This document shows positions 8,627-17,263 of a DNA stretch of 64,000 nt, in pieces. Source of the DNA: an uncultured Rhodospirillales bacterium (lineage in GTDB: Bacteria; Pseudomonadota; Alphaproteobacteria; Acetobacterales; Acetobacteraceae). Within the stretch, counting starts at the first letter, position 1. Each line of letters begins with the position of its first letter. The stretch is taken from assembly GCA_903835235.1 (NCBI GenBank), contig CAILMF010000054.1, forward strand, positions 62,001 to 126,000. Reading direction: 5' to 3'. The notes under the pieces are model-generated. The model was given only the letters and a program-made list of their open reading frames with translations, ran no database searches and was not told where the DNA came from. Position numbers and translations under genes: made by a program.

Positions 8627-10029
8627 GCAACGAGTTGGTGCTGGACACGCGCTTCCGCGCGGCGCTGCGCCGCATGCAGGATGCGCAGCGGCTGCAGGCC
8701 GTCACCGGCCAGGTCTCCACCGAGTTCGAGATCGCCAGCATGATGAAGCAGCTGGATGGCGGGCCGGCGCTGCTGTTCAACGATATCGAGGGCCACGACC
8801 TGCCGATTGTCGGCAACCTGCTGTGCTGCCGGGAGAATGTGGAAGCCGCCTTCGGCACGGACTTTCGGGTGTTGCGCAGTTTCATCACCCGGGCGCTGGG
8901 CGGGCCGATTGAACCCGTGGAAGTCTCGCACGCGCCCTGCCAGCAGGTGGTGCTGAGGACCGGCTTCGACCTGGGTAAGCTGCTGCCGGTGCTGCGGCAT
9001 GCGCCGGGCGATGGCGGGCGCTTCATCACCGCCGGCGTGGTGATCTGCCGCGACCCCGACAGCGGCGTCTGCAATGCCAGCTATCACCGGCTGCAGGTGG
9101 TGGGGCCGGACCGGCTCGGCATCAAGCTGGATTATGGCCGGCACCTGCGCCTGGCCTTCGAGCGCGCGCAGAAGCTGGGCCAGGCGCTGCCGATCGCGAT
9201 CTGCCTCGGCACCGACATTGCGTTGCAGTACACCGCCGCCACCATGGGCAGCCAGTTGCCGGAGAACATGGACGAGTTGGCCGTGGCCGGGGGGCTTTCC
9301 GGCCGGGCGTTGCCGATCACCCAGGGCGTGACGGTGCCGCTGCCGGTGCCGGCCGAGACCGAGATCGTCATCGAGGGCTTCATCCAGCCGAGCGAGACGA
9401 TCAACGAAGGCCCGTTCGGCGAGTTCGTCGGCTTTGCCGCGCCGGCCGCGCCCGCGCCGGTCATCGTGGTTTCCGCCGTCACGCATCGGCGCCGCCCGAT
9501 CTACCCCGCCATCAACGGCTATGGGCGAGAGACGGTGATGCTGCGGAAATATGTGCTGGAGGCATCGCTGCTGAAGGCGGTGCAGCCGGCCGTGCCCATC
9601 GTGGTCGATGCCGACATGACTGCGGGCGGGCTGCACCGCTTCCACGCGATCATCCAGGTGAAGAAGACACTGCCGACGCATGAGGGGTTGCAGCGCAACG
9701 CCATGCTGGCCGCCTTCGCCGCGCTGAAGGACCTGGACCTGGTGATCGTGGTCGATGACGACATCGACATCCGCGACTGGAACGACGTGGAGTATGCGCT
9801 GGCGACGCGCATGGAGGCGTCCCGCGACCTCATCGTCATCCCCGAGGCGCGTGGCCATGAATACGTGCGCGCGGGTCGCAACGGTATCCGCGCCAAGCTG
9901 GGCATCGACGCGACCGTGCCGCCGGAGGAGCGTGAGCGCTTCACCCGCGTGGCCTTCAAGCCGGTGGAGATCGAGCGGCACAGGCTTTGCTTCGACCGGG
10001 ACGTGATCGATGCCAGCCTGATGGAGTGA
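8623..10029 (+). CDS. UbiD-family prenyl-FMN-dependent decarboxylase
   Basis: A 468-residue UbiD-family (de)carboxylase. The motif INEGPFGEFVGF at about residues 260-271 carries the catalytic glutamate region, and NASYHRLQVVGPDRLGI at about 148-164 corresponds to the cofactor/metal-binding part. The ATG at 8623 overlaps the ubiX stop (ATGA), which fixes the start; the frame is open further upstream but only as a shadow of ubiX. The substrate cannot be read from sequence. Members include ubiquinone-pathway UbiD, aromatic decarboxylases and anhydromevalonate-type enzymes. The receptor gene four bases downstream hints at an imported aromatic or unsaturated acid. Confidence 0.88.
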   Translation: MSNELVLDTRFRAALRRMQDAQRLQAVTGQVSTEFEIASMMKQLDGGPALLFNDIEGHDLPIVGNLLCCRENVEAAFGTDFRVLRSFITRALGGPIEPVEVSHAPCQQVVLRTGFDLGKLLPVLRHAPGDGGRFITAGVVICRDPDSGVCNASYHRLQVVGPDRLGIKLDYGRHLRLAFERAQKLGQALPIAICLGTDIALQYTAATMGSQLPENMDELAVAGGLSGRALPITQGVTVPLPVPAETEIVIEGFIQPSETINEGPFGEFVGFAAPAAPAPVIVVSAVTHRRRPIYPAINGYGRETVMLRKYVLEASLLKAVQPAVPIVVDADMTAGGLHRFHAIIQVKKTLPTHEGLQRNAMLAAFAALKDLDLVIVVDDDIDIRDWNDVEYALATRMEASRDLIVIPEARGHEYVRAGRNGIRAKLGIDATVPPEERERFTRVAFKPVEIERHRLCFDRDVIDASLME

Positions 10030-10033
10030 TGCC

Positions 10034-10999
10034 ATGCTGAAGCGCCGCGCAGTTCTGGCCGCGCCCTTGCTGGGGCTGGCCGCACCGGCCGTGGCGCAAG
10101 GCTGGCCGGACCGCACCATCCGCTTCTTGGTGCCCTTCGCGCCCGGCGGTAATACGGACTTGGTCGGCCGGCTTTCGGCGCAATGGATGACGCAGGCACT
10201 AGGCGTTTCCGTGGTGGTGGAGAATCGGGGCGGCGCGGGCGGTATCGTCGGCAGCGACGCGGTGGCCAAGGCGGCGCCGGATGGCTCGATGTTCCTGGTC
10301 GGCAGCATTGGCAGCATCAGCGTGGCACCGGCGCTGGAACGGCTGCCCTACGATCCGCTGGTGGACTTGGCGCCGGTCTCGCTGCTTTCGACCAACGCGC
10401 TGGTGCTGCTGGCGCGCAAGGCGCTGCCGTTCGGGTCCACGCAGGATGTGGTGGCCGCGGCCAAGGCGGCGCCGGAGCGGCTGACCTATGGCTCGTCCGG
10501 CATCGGCGGGCTGATGCATGTCTCCATGCTGGTGCTGGAGGTGCTGGCCGCGGCCAAGTTCACCCACGTGCCCTTCCGCAGCGGGTCGCAGGCGGCGCAG
10601 TCGCTGACCTCGGGCGATATCGACCTGATGTTCGCCAACATGTCGGACGCGCTGCCGCTGGTGCAGGGTGGCGTGGCGCGGGCCTTCGCGGTTTCCACGG
10701 CGCAACGCAGCGCGCAGATGTCGGATGTGCCGACGATGCAGGAACTCGGCTTCGCCGGCTTCGACGTGGTCAGCTGGAACGCACTGTTCGCGCCTGGCGC
10801 CACGCCGCGGCCGGTGGTGGAGAAGCTGTCTGAAACCGCGCGGCGGATGGTGGCGGACCCGGACATCCAGCGCCGCATGGCCGGCTTCGGCAGCGTGGCG
10901 GCGGCCAATACGCCGGCGGAATTCGGCGCCCAGATCAGGGCCGAGACGGCGATGTGGGGCGACATCCTGAAACGCGCCGGGCTGGCGCGGCCGGCCTGA
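10034..10999 (+). CDS. Bug/TctC-family periplasmic solute receptor 1
   Basis: A 321-residue periplasmic binding protein. It has an N-terminal signal with KRRAVLAAPLLGLAAPAVAQ, then the family hallmark PDRTIRFLVPFAPGGNTDL (about residues 25-43) that forms the carboxylate-binding loop, and VVVENRGGAGGIVGSDAV (about 58-75). Family members bind di- and tricarboxylates, aromatic acids and related compounds for tripartite tricarboxylate transporters. It follows the ubiD-like gene by four bases, so it is probably co-expressed and may bind that enzyme's substrate. No TctA or TctB gene is nearby. A hairpin at 11017-11036 lies between it and the convergent next gene. Confidence 0.9.
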   Translation: MLKRRAVLAAPLLGLAAPAVAQGWPDRTIRFLVPFAPGGNTDLVGRLSAQWMTQALGVSVVVENRGGAGGIVGSDAVAKAAPDGSMFLVGSIGSISVAPALERLPYDPLVDLAPVSLLSTNALVLLARKALPFGSTQDVVAAAKAAPERLTYGSSGIGGLMHVSMLVLEVLAAAKFTHVPFRSGSQAAQSLTSGDIDLMFANMSDALPLVQGGVARAFAVSTAQRSAQMSDVPTMQELGFAGFDVVSWNALFAPGATPRPVVEKLSETARRMVADPDIQRRMAGFGSVAAANTPAEFGAQIRAETAMWGDILKRAGLARPA

Positions 11000-11016
11000 C
11001 GCCTGGCCGCCGGCCC

Positions 11017-11036
11017 GGCGCGCCGATCAGCGCGCC
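11017..11036. terminator. Hairpin between convergent genes
   Basis: A perfect 7-base inverted repeat (GGCGCGC / GCGCGCC, loop CGATCA) spans the gap between the receptor gene ending at 10999 and the opposite-strand gene ending at 11027. It could act as a bidirectional terminator but has no T-run on either side, so the call is tentative. Confidence 0.35.
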
Positions 11037-12088
11037 CAGGCGCCGAGCATCACGCCCTCGGCCAGCTTGTTCTGTACGGTGAAGTCGCTGTCCTGCGGGC
11101 CGCCGCGCAAGGGGTCGGTGAACCAGCGCCAGATCAGCACCGCTTCCACGCTCGGGCGGTCCAGCGCGTGCAGCCAGCGGGCCAGCACCTCGGCCTGCAC
11201 CCGCGGGTCGGGCTGGGTGCGGCGGTCCTCCACCACTTCCCAGGGGCGGGCGGCAGCACCGGCGGCGCTGCGCAGGCCAACCTCGGCAACCCAGACGCGG
11301 CGGCGCCAGCGGGCGGCCAGGCGGTCGATCCGGTCGGCCTCGCGCCGCAGCACCGGGCTCCATTCCTCCGGCCCGTCGTCGCGACCCAGCGCGGGGTAAA
11401 GCTTCAGCCCAATCGCGTCCAACTGGTCCCAGTGCTGCACCTGGTCGGCCATCTCGGTGCTGTCCACCACCTGGATAAGCTTGCCTTGGAAGGCGCTGCG
11501 CGCCGGGCCGATCACGCCGCGCCATTCCGCCCGGGCCAGGCTGCGAGACAGGCCGGAGCCGATGCAAAGCGCCTCGGCCCGCGCTTCCTGCGCCACCCTG
11601 GCCACCTGCAGCAGCGCCGCGGTGTAGCTGGTGAACCAGCGGCGCCAGGCTTCCGCGTTGGGCAGCAGGATCTGGCCGGGCTGGCCGCCCTGGACCCAGA
11701 GGTGCGGCTTCACCAGCACGCGCAGGCCCAGTTCGCGCGCCTGCTCGATGCCGGCCTTCAACTGTTCGGCCGACATGTCGCTGCCCAGGCTGACATCCGG
11801 GCTGGCACTGCCGGATTGCCAGAGGAAGGGCACGATGGCGACCGAATCGGCGCCGGAAGCCGCGGCGCGTCGCATGGAAAGCCGGGCGTCCGGGCCGCCG
11901 AAGGGGTGGCTTTCCACCTGCGCCATGTTCACGCCGCGCCAGGGCGACCCGGGGGCGGCCAAGGGCGGGGCAGCCGGGGCGGCGGCAGGCGCAGCCTCAC
12001 GCGGGCGTTGCGCCAGCGCCGGGTTCGGCAACAGCGGCAGCAGCAGGGGGGCGGCCAGCAGGCCGCGGCGGAGGAGAGGTTCGGTCAT
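11027..12088 (-). CDS. Exported GH113-like (TIM-barrel) protein
   Basis: A 353-residue protein with an N-terminal RR-containing signal (LLRRGLLAAPLLLPLL) ending at ALAQ, then an Ala/Pro-rich linker. The catalytic-type domain starts at WRGVNMAQ and shows the GH113 pattern: GADSVAIVPFLWQSG, LGLRVLVKPHLWVQGG, WRRWFTSYTAAL, EALCIGSGLSRSLARAEWRGVI, LDAIGLKLYPALG and RRVWVAEVGLRS. GH113 enzymes known to date are beta-mannanases. The usual acid in the strand-4 motif (GTEL/GNE type) is replaced here by GSGLS, so full activity is doubtful, while the later E of WVAEVGLRS is retained. It is probably periplasmic. It is divergent from the NeuD-like gene. Confidence 0.75.
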   Translation of the reverse strand: MTEPLLRRGLLAAPLLLPLLPNPALAQRPREAAPAAAPAAPPLAAPGSPWRGVNMAQVESHPFGGPDARLSMRRAAASGADSVAIVPFLWQSGSASPDVSLGSDMSAEQLKAGIEQARELGLRVLVKPHLWVQGGQPGQILLPNAEAWRRWFTSYTAALLQVARVAQEARAEALCIGSGLSRSLARAEWRGVIGPARSAFQGKLIQVVDSTEMADQVQHWDQLDAIGLKLYPALGRDDGPEEWSPVLRREADRIDRLAARWRRRVWVAEVGLRSAAGAAARPWEVVEDRRTQPDPRVQAEVLARWLHALDRPSVEAVLIWRWFTDPLRGGPQDSDFTVQNKLAEGVMLGAWAR

Positions 12089-12135
12089 GGGCGCAACAGG
12101 TTATACCCACTGCGTCATAGCCGTGAGGAGGGGGA

Positions 12136-12795
12136 ATGTCCGGTCTGGTGATCCTGGGCGCTGGCGGCCATGGCCGCAGCCTGGTGGAACTGCTCCGCGC
12201 CTTGGGCGGCTGGGACCTGGTTGGCCTGGTGGACGGCGCCCCGCCGGCGGGCCCGGTATTGGGTGTGCCGGTGCTGGGCGACGAAGCGGTTCTGCCGGGG
12301 CTGTGGGCCGCGGGCGTGCGGCAGGCGGTCATCGCCATCGGCAACAACGCCGCCCGGCTGGCGGCGGCCGAGCGGTTGCGGGCGCTGGGCTTCGGCTTTC
12401 CCAGCCTGGTTCACCCCAGCGCGGTGCTGGCCGGCAGCGCCCGGCTGGGCCAGGGCGTGGTGGTGCTACCCCGCGTGGTGCTGGGCGCCGGCGCGCGGGT
12501 GGGTGACTTCGCCATCCTGAACAGCGGCTGCATCGTGGAGCACGACGCGGATATCGGCGCCGGCGCGCATGTGGCGCCGGGGGCGGTGCTGCCGGGGCAT
12601 GTCACGGTCGGCGCGCGGGCATTGCTGGGCGCAGGGTGCTGCTGCGTGGTGGGCGCCAAGATCGGCGCCGATGCGGTGGTGGGCGCCGGGGCGGCGGTGA
12701 CGCAGGAGGTACCGGCCGGTGCCACGGTGGGCGGCGTGCCGGCGCGGGTGCTGGGTGCGGGCCAGAGCGAGCTACATTTTCAGAAAGACCGCTAA
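12136..12795 (+). CDS. NeuD/PglD-family sugar O/N-acetyltransferase
   Basis: A 219-residue protein with an N-terminal nucleotide-sugar-binding subdomain (LVILGAGGHGRSLVELL, residues 4-20) and a C-terminal left-handed beta-helix of hexapeptide repeats from about residue 95 (for example VLPRVVLGAGARVGDFAILN and IVEHDADIGAGAHV). The catalytic His is expected in the VEHDADIG turn. Relatives acetylate amino sugars or sialic-like acids for surface polysaccharides or glycoproteins. A GAGGGGG ribosome site precedes the ATG. The next gene, on the opposite strand, is an FkbM methyltransferase, so the pair may belong to surface glycan synthesis. Confidence 0.85.
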   Translation: MSGLVILGAGGHGRSLVELLRALGGWDLVGLVDGAPPAGPVLGVPVLGDEAVLPGLWAAGVRQAVIAIGNNAARLAAAERLRALGFGFPSLVHPSAVLAGSARLGQGVVVLPRVVLGAGARVGDFAILNSGCIVEHDADIGAGAHVAPGAVLPGHVTVGARALLGAGCCCVVGAKIGADAVVGAGAAVTQEVPAGATVGGVPARVLGAGQSELHFQKDR

Positions 12796-12870
12796 GTCAG
12801 CTTGCCTTAAAGGGCGGCGCTGCATCAAAATTTAAGCGTACTTCTAAATGCAGGCATTTTAACTATCCTA

Positions 12871-13884
12871 TTAAATTTTTTCGGCTACGAGGTCGTAAAA
12901 CGACGGATCACCTGCCGCACCAGACGCGCGCATCAATTGTGGCAATACAATCCGCGCTTCTTTGCTGCTAAATTGATCCAATTGGCCAATTCCTTCTACG
13001 ATTCTACTGATAGTGAAGCCGCGCCTCTCAATTTCCTCGAGCAATTTCATCGGATCGTGACCATTGCGCGTTATCCAAGCTGGCGACCATTCGAAAATTA
13101 TGATCGTAGCCGTTTGGAGAGTATCGATATTACCAAAAATAATTGCTGCCTCCCAACCCTGGGTGTCGATCTTGACAACAAGGCGCTGATCGGCATTTCT
13201 TGGTGGAATCGAATTGTCCAGCGTAACCGTTGCCACGGGAACGCTGGCGGCATTTTCGTCGCCGAAGCCCAGCCTGTTGTCACCTCGATTATTCGAACTG
13301 ATGAAAAGTTCCTGAGATCCTATTGAATTCGAAACGGCGGCATTGACGAGCGTCAGATTTGAAACTGCATTAATCATGCGATTTGCAGAAAGTAGCGCAA
13401 AGTTGCTTGGCTCGGGCTCGAAGGCCACTACGCGACCAGTGTCGCCAACAAGGCTTGCCGCGAGAACGGAATAATATCCTATATTTGCACCAATGTCTAA
13501 GAAGATATCTCCAAATTGAAGGCGATTCAGCAGAAATTGTGTCTCCGAAGGCTCCCAAATACCGTACTTTTTTATGCATACCGAGATGTATCTATCCATA
13601 GATTCGTCATCGTAAACATATAAATTTAGCATGGGCCCGTAAAAATTAGGAACGTTTAATGGTGCAATATCCACAGTTTGTTCAAGGTCATTTATATATT
13701 CAGATGCAAGCATGGCCAAGAAATTTCTTCTTGCATCCTGACTAATCCGATCGACTCCGCTTCGACGCAGTTCATAGCGAAGGTTGTCTCGTTCTAAAAA
13801 AACATTTCTAATGGCAGGAACGGTGCATAAGATTTTCTTCAAAAAAGCGGAAAGCCAATAGTTTTTTTGCGCAGATTTAGTCAT
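12871..13884 (-). CDS. FkbM-family SAM-dependent methyltransferase
   Basis: A 337-residue protein. The ATG at 13884 is chosen because GGAGAG stands 6 bases upstream; another in-frame ATG 30 bases earlier lacks one. The C-terminal half is an FkbM methyltransferase: FLDIGANIGYYSVLAA (SAM-binding motif I), VVAFEPEPSNFALL, LVNAAVSNSIGSQEL and LVVKIDTQGWEAAIIFG (acidic post-motif). Such enzymes O-methylate sugars or polyketides. Codon use is strikingly AT-rich compared with the neighbours, and the flanking DNA is AT-rich too, which indicates recent horizontal acquisition. No signal peptide is seen. Confidence 0.88.
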   Translation of the reverse strand: MTKSAQKNYWLSAFLKKILCTVPAIRNVFLERDNLRYELRRSGVDRISQDARRNFLAMLASEYINDLEQTVDIAPLNVPNFYGPMLNLYVYDDESMDRYISVCIKKYGIWEPSETQFLLNRLQFGDIFLDIGANIGYYSVLAASLVGDTGRVVAFEPEPSNFALLSANRMINAVSNLTLVNAAVSNSIGSQELFISSNNRGDNRLGFGDENAASVPVATVTLDNSIPPRNADQRLVVKIDTQGWEAAIIFGNIDTLQTATIIIFEWSPAWITRNGHDPMKLLEEIERRGFTISRIVEGIGQLDQFSSKEARIVLPQLMRASGAAGDPSFYDLVAEKI

Positions 13885-14427
13885 GTTTTGCTCTCCAATT
13901 AAACGCGATTGCAATCTAGCTTATAAGTAACTAATTGTCAATTCATTGTGCAGCGCATTTAAATCGTCGTCATTTTCCTGTCGTTCCCGGCGGTACGCAG
14001 GGCCACTTGGCATGCCCGGGCGAGTCAAGATATATTGCGGTTGATGAAAATAAAAAACTATTATTTTCAAATGTATAAACGACAATAGGGAGAAATTTAA
14101 TATCAATGAAATTAAGAAATGGGCAACAATCACTCACTATTCTTGCTCGTTTCATAAAATATTGAGTGAAAGATAAATTATGTCGTATTCTCTAAAATTC
14201 TTTTCTGACTAAAAATAAATTCATATAAGTTTATGGAAAATTTATATAATAAATTTGCTCTCAGTTCAATACACGTGCCGACGATGTTTCGCAGAACGCG
14301 ACAATTTGGCGCGTAAAGACAATAAAGGTCGTACTGGAAGCTGCCCGAGCCTTTACCCAAAGCTTCCAGTCACTCTGTAAAATATTGTTGCGCTGTCCAG
14401 TGCCTAAAGTCGAATTTCCGCAGCCTG
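13885..14427. other. AT-rich gene-free region
   Basis: About 540 bases between the FkbM gene and the histidine kinase gene. It is far richer in A and T than the rest of the window. The short open frames inside have no ribosome binding sites, no recognisable motifs and overlap each other on the minus strand, so no gene is called. A 10-base inverted repeat at its right end is listed separately. No transposase remnant or tRNA was recognised. Confidence 0.7.
14333..14370 (-). terminator. Inverted repeat downstream of the histidine kinase operon
   Basis: Perfect 10-base arms (ACTGGAAGCT at 14333-14342 and AGCTTCCAGT at 14361-14370) with an 18-base loop lie 58 bases beyond the kinase stop. Read on the minus strand, the hairpin is followed by a moderately T-rich stretch (CTTTATTGTCTTT), compatible with an imperfect intrinsic terminator. 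An operator role is possible. Confidence 0.4.
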
Positions 14428-15861
14428 CTACACCGGCAGGCGCAGCCGGGCACGCAGGCCGCCCAGCGGGCTTTCCTCCAGCAGGATGTCGCCGCCATGC
14501 GCGCGCACGATGTCCCGCGCGATGGCCAGGCCCAGGCCGGAGCCGTCCGCGCGGCTGGTGGCGAAGGCGCGGAAGGCCTGTTCCCGCTGGTCCGGCGGAA
14601 TGCCGGGGCCGTCATCATCCACGGAAACCACGGCCCAGCCGGCGTTGCGATCCTCGCTTTCGGGCGCGTGGCGATGCAGGAACTCCACGGTCAGCGCCAC
14701 CCGGCTGGCGTGGCGGCGGGCATTGTCCAGCAGGTTGCCCAGGCAGCGGCGGATCGCGTCGCTGCGCAGCGGCAGCACCAGGCTTTCCGGCGCGGTGACG
14801 GTCACCTCGCCGCCCGCGCGCCGGGCCTTGCCGGCGATGTCCTGCACCAGTTCCACCAGGTCGGCGGGCTGCACCTGTTCGGTGCCCTCGCCGCGGGCAA
14901 AGGACAGGTAGGCGGCGATCAGCCGTTCCATCTCCGCCAGGTCCTGGTTCAGCGCGGCGATATCCTCCTCGGCCTCCGGCACATGCGGCAGCATGGCCAG
15001 GCCCAGGTTCAACCGCGTCATCGGCGTGCGCAGGTCGTGGCTGATCCCGGCCAGCATTTCGGTCCGCTGGCTGACGAAGCGGCGGACCCGGTCCTGCATG
15101 CGGTTGAAGGCGACGGCGGCCTGGCGGATCTCGGTGGCGCCTTCCGGCTTGATGCTGCCGACATCGCGGCCCATGCCGAAGGCCTCCGCCGCGCCCGACA
15201 GCCGGCGGATGGCGCGCACCTGGTTGCGCAGGAACACCACGGAAACCGCGGCCAGCAGCAGCGCCGAGCCGACCAGCCAGATGACGAAGAGATAGATGGT
15301 GGCGGTGAACAGCCGCTTGCGCGGCACCTCCGCCAGCAGCACGCCATCCGGCAACTGCACGCGGATCACCACGCTGCGCGGCTCGCCCAGCCAGTCGGTA
15401 TCGAAGGGCAGGCTCAGCCGATCCTCCAGCGCCTGGTCCAGATCCTCCTCCAGCGGCAGCAGCGGCATGGATTCGGGGCGGCGGACCACCTGCATATGCG
15501 CGCCGGGCTGGAAGGCCATGACCAGGTCCAGCCGCCAGGCGGCTTCGCGCGTGATCCAGCCGCGGCGCTCCTCGGGTTCGCGCAGCATCAGCTCGGCCAG
15601 CATGGCGACCTCTCCGGCCACGCCGGCGGCCAGGCGGCGGCTGATGACGTCCAGGTGCGCGCCATAGAATATTTGCAGCGCCACCAGCTGCACCACCACC
15701 AGCGGCACCAGGATCATCAGCAGGGAACGCCCGAGCATGCCGCGCGGCAGCAGGAAGCGGATGGCGCGGGCCAGCAGCTTCGCCCCGCGGTTCAAGCCGC
15801 GGCCGGCCCGCGAGACGCCGCCACCGGCGCGCTCCAGCCTGGCGCCGGAGAAGAAGGTCAC
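14428..15861 (-). CDS. Sensor histidine kinase (EnvZ-like)
   Basis: A 477-residue inner-membrane kinase. Two helices (about residues 43-66 and 188-212) bracket a periplasmic sensor region, followed by a HAMP linker (RNQVRAIRRLSGAAEAFGMG), an HisKA domain with GISHDLRTPMTRL carrying the phosphoacceptor His (about 275) and an HATPase domain with LGNLLDNARRHA (N box), VDDDGPGIPP (G1) and GSGLGLAIARDIVRAHGG (G2). Translation starts at GTG, 18 bases after the response regulator stop, so the two are co-transcribed. It resembles alphaproteobacterial osmolarity/redox kinases; the signal is unknown. Confidence 0.92.
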   Translation of the reverse strand: MTFFSGARLERAGGGVSRAGRGLNRGAKLLARAIRFLLPRGMLGRSLLMILVPLVVVQLVALQIFYGAHLDVISRRLAAGVAGEVAMLAELMLREPEERRGWITREAAWRLDLVMAFQPGAHMQVVRRPESMPLLPLEEDLDQALEDRLSLPFDTDWLGEPRSVVIRVQLPDGVLLAEVPRKRLFTATIYLFVIWLVGSALLLAAVSVVFLRNQVRAIRRLSGAAEAFGMGRDVGSIKPEGATEIRQAAVAFNRMQDRVRRFVSQRTEMLAGISHDLRTPMTRLNLGLAMLPHVPEAEEDIAALNQDLAEMERLIAAYLSFARGEGTEQVQPADLVELVQDIAGKARRAGGEVTVTAPESLVLPLRSDAIRRCLGNLLDNARRHASRVALTVEFLHRHAPESEDRNAGWAVVSVDDDGPGIPPDQREQAFRAFATSRADGSGLGLAIARDIVRAHGGDILLEESPLGGLRARLRLPV

Positions 15862-15879
15862 GGCATCATGGCCAAGATC

Positions 15880-16587
15880 TCATGGGCCTGGCCGCAGCAC
15901 GTAGCCGCGGTGGCGCACGGTATGCAGGAAGCGCGGCTCGCGCGGGTCGGGCTCTATCTTGCGGCGCAGGCGCGTCACCTGCACGTCCACCGCGCGCTCC
16001 CCGGCATCCGGCGTGCCCAGCGCGGCGGCGATCTCCTCGCGGCTCAGCACCTCGCCGGGGCGGCGGGCCAGGGCGGTCAGCAGGCTGGCCTCGCCGCCGG
16101 TCAGCCGCAGGATACCCTCCGGCGTGCGCAGCTCGCTGCGCTCGGGGTCGAACCAGCTGCCGCCGAGCTGCACCGGCAGGATGGCCTGGGCGGCGGCGGG
16201 CGGGGCGGCGCGGCGCAGCACGGTGCGGATGCGCAGCGCCAGCTCGCGGGGGTCGAAGGGTTTTGCCAGATAGTCGTCCACCCCGGCTTCAAGCCCGGCC
16301 ACGCGGTCATCCGGCTCGCCGCGGGCGGTCAACATCAGCACCGGCACGGTCTTGCCGGCCTCACGCAGGCTGGCCACAAGCTCCAGCCCGCTTTCGCCGG
16401 GCATCATCACGTCCAGCACCAGCAGATCGAAGGCCATGGCGGCCAAGGCCTGGCGGGCGGCGGCGGCGTCGGCCGCGACCGAGATGCGGAAGCCCTGCTC
16501 GGCCAGGAAGCGTTGCAGCAGGCCGCGCAGCCGGGCGTCGTCGTCGACCACCAGCAGGTGCGGTTGATCCTGGGTATCGCCCGGCAT
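15880..16587 (-). CDS. OmpR-family response regulator (PetR-like)
   Basis: A 235-residue regulator with a receiver domain (VVDDDARLRGLL acid pocket, LLVLDVMMPGESG with the phosphorylated Asp at about 55, TARGEPDD, and AKPFDPREL with the conserved Lys) and a C-terminal winged helix ending VQVTRLRRKIE, FLHTVRHRGYVL. It is translated between a MarR-type gene and the kinase gene. That order resembles the petP-petR pair of Rhodobacter capsulatus, where PetR is also an OmpR-type regulator. Whether this one controls the same targets is not known. Confidence 0.92.
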   Translation of the reverse strand: MPGDTQDQPHLLVVDDDARLRGLLQRFLAEQGFRISVAADAAAARQALAAMAFDLLVLDVMMPGESGLELVASLREAGKTVPVLMLTARGEPDDRVAGLEAGVDDYLAKPFDPRELALRIRTVLRRAAPPAAAQAILPVQLGGSWFDPERSELRTPEGILRLTGGEASLLTALARRPGEVLSREEIAAALGTPDAGERAVDVQVTRLRRKIEPDPREPRFLHTVRHRGYVLRPGP

Positions 16588-16602
16588 CGACCCGCGCCCC
16601 CC

Positions 16603-17187
16603 TCAGCCCAACCGCGCGAGGCGGCCAAGCGGCTTCTCGCCCTCCGGGCGTTCCAGCCGTTCCAATTGGCCGCGCGCCTCGGGGCCCATCAGCCCGCGCA
16701 TCACCTTGCGGAACCCCTCCACCGCCACGGGGCCGGCTTCGCGGTAGGCGCGCATCACGTGCTCGCGCTGCCGCTCGAACAGGCGTTGCTCCAGCGCCTG
16801 GCCCTTGGGCGCCAGGGAAAGCAGGCGCTGGCGGCGGTCGTTGCGGCCGGGGGATTGGGTGACGTAGCCTTCCTCCACCAGCGGGGTCAGCACCCGGCCC
16901 AGCGACTGCTTGGTGATGGCGAGGATCGCGAGCAGCTCGCCCACGGTGATGCCGGGCCGGCGGCCGACGAAATGCAGCACCCGGTGGTGCGCCCGGCCCA
17001 TGCCGAGTTCCTCCAGGATGCGGTCGGCGCCGCCGGTGAAATCGCGGTAGCCGAAGAACAGCAGGTCCTGTGCCAGGCGCAGTTCTTCCTCACGCAGGAA
17101 GAGCAGGTTGCGGCCGGCGCCCACTGGCGCGGCGGGCGGGATTTCCGTGGTGGGCGCGGGCCCGGGACGTTCCGGCAAGGCTGGCAT
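16603..17187 (-). CDS. MarR-family transcriptional regulator (PetP-like)
   Basis: A MarR-type winged-helix protein of about 194 residues. The DNA-binding part reads ILEELGMGRAHHRVLHFVGRRPGITVGELLAIL followed by the recognition helix ITKQSLGRVLTPLVEEGYV and the wing NDRRQRLLSLAPKG, all typical of the family (segments quoted in pieces from about residues 60-140). The start is uncertain: ATG at 17187 has AGGAG 14 bases upstream, while an in-frame ATG at 17238 has none. It lies 15 bases before the response regulator and probably heads the three-gene operon, as PetP does in Rhodobacter. Confidence 0.85.
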   Translation of the reverse strand: MPALPERPGPAPTTEIPPAAPVGAGRNLLFLREEELRLAQDLLFFGYRDFTGGADRILEELGMGRAHHRVLHFVGRRPGITVGELLAILAITKQSLGRVLTPLVEEGYVTQSPGRNDRRQRLLSLAPKGQALEQRLFERQREHVMRAYREAGPVAVEGFRKVMRGLMGPEARGQLERLERPEGEKPLGRLARLG

Positions 17188-17263
17188 GGTGGGGCAGGGC
17201 GCTCCTTTTGGGGCCGGATTGCACCCTATCTCGCCCATGCTGCGCCGCGCCGCAAGTGCTTGT

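Noticed and set aside
13921-14360. Three short minus-strand frames (about 60-70 codons) in the AT-rich region
   Set aside because: They overlap each other, lack ribosome sites and show no family pattern. AT-rich DNA in this setting gives random frames.
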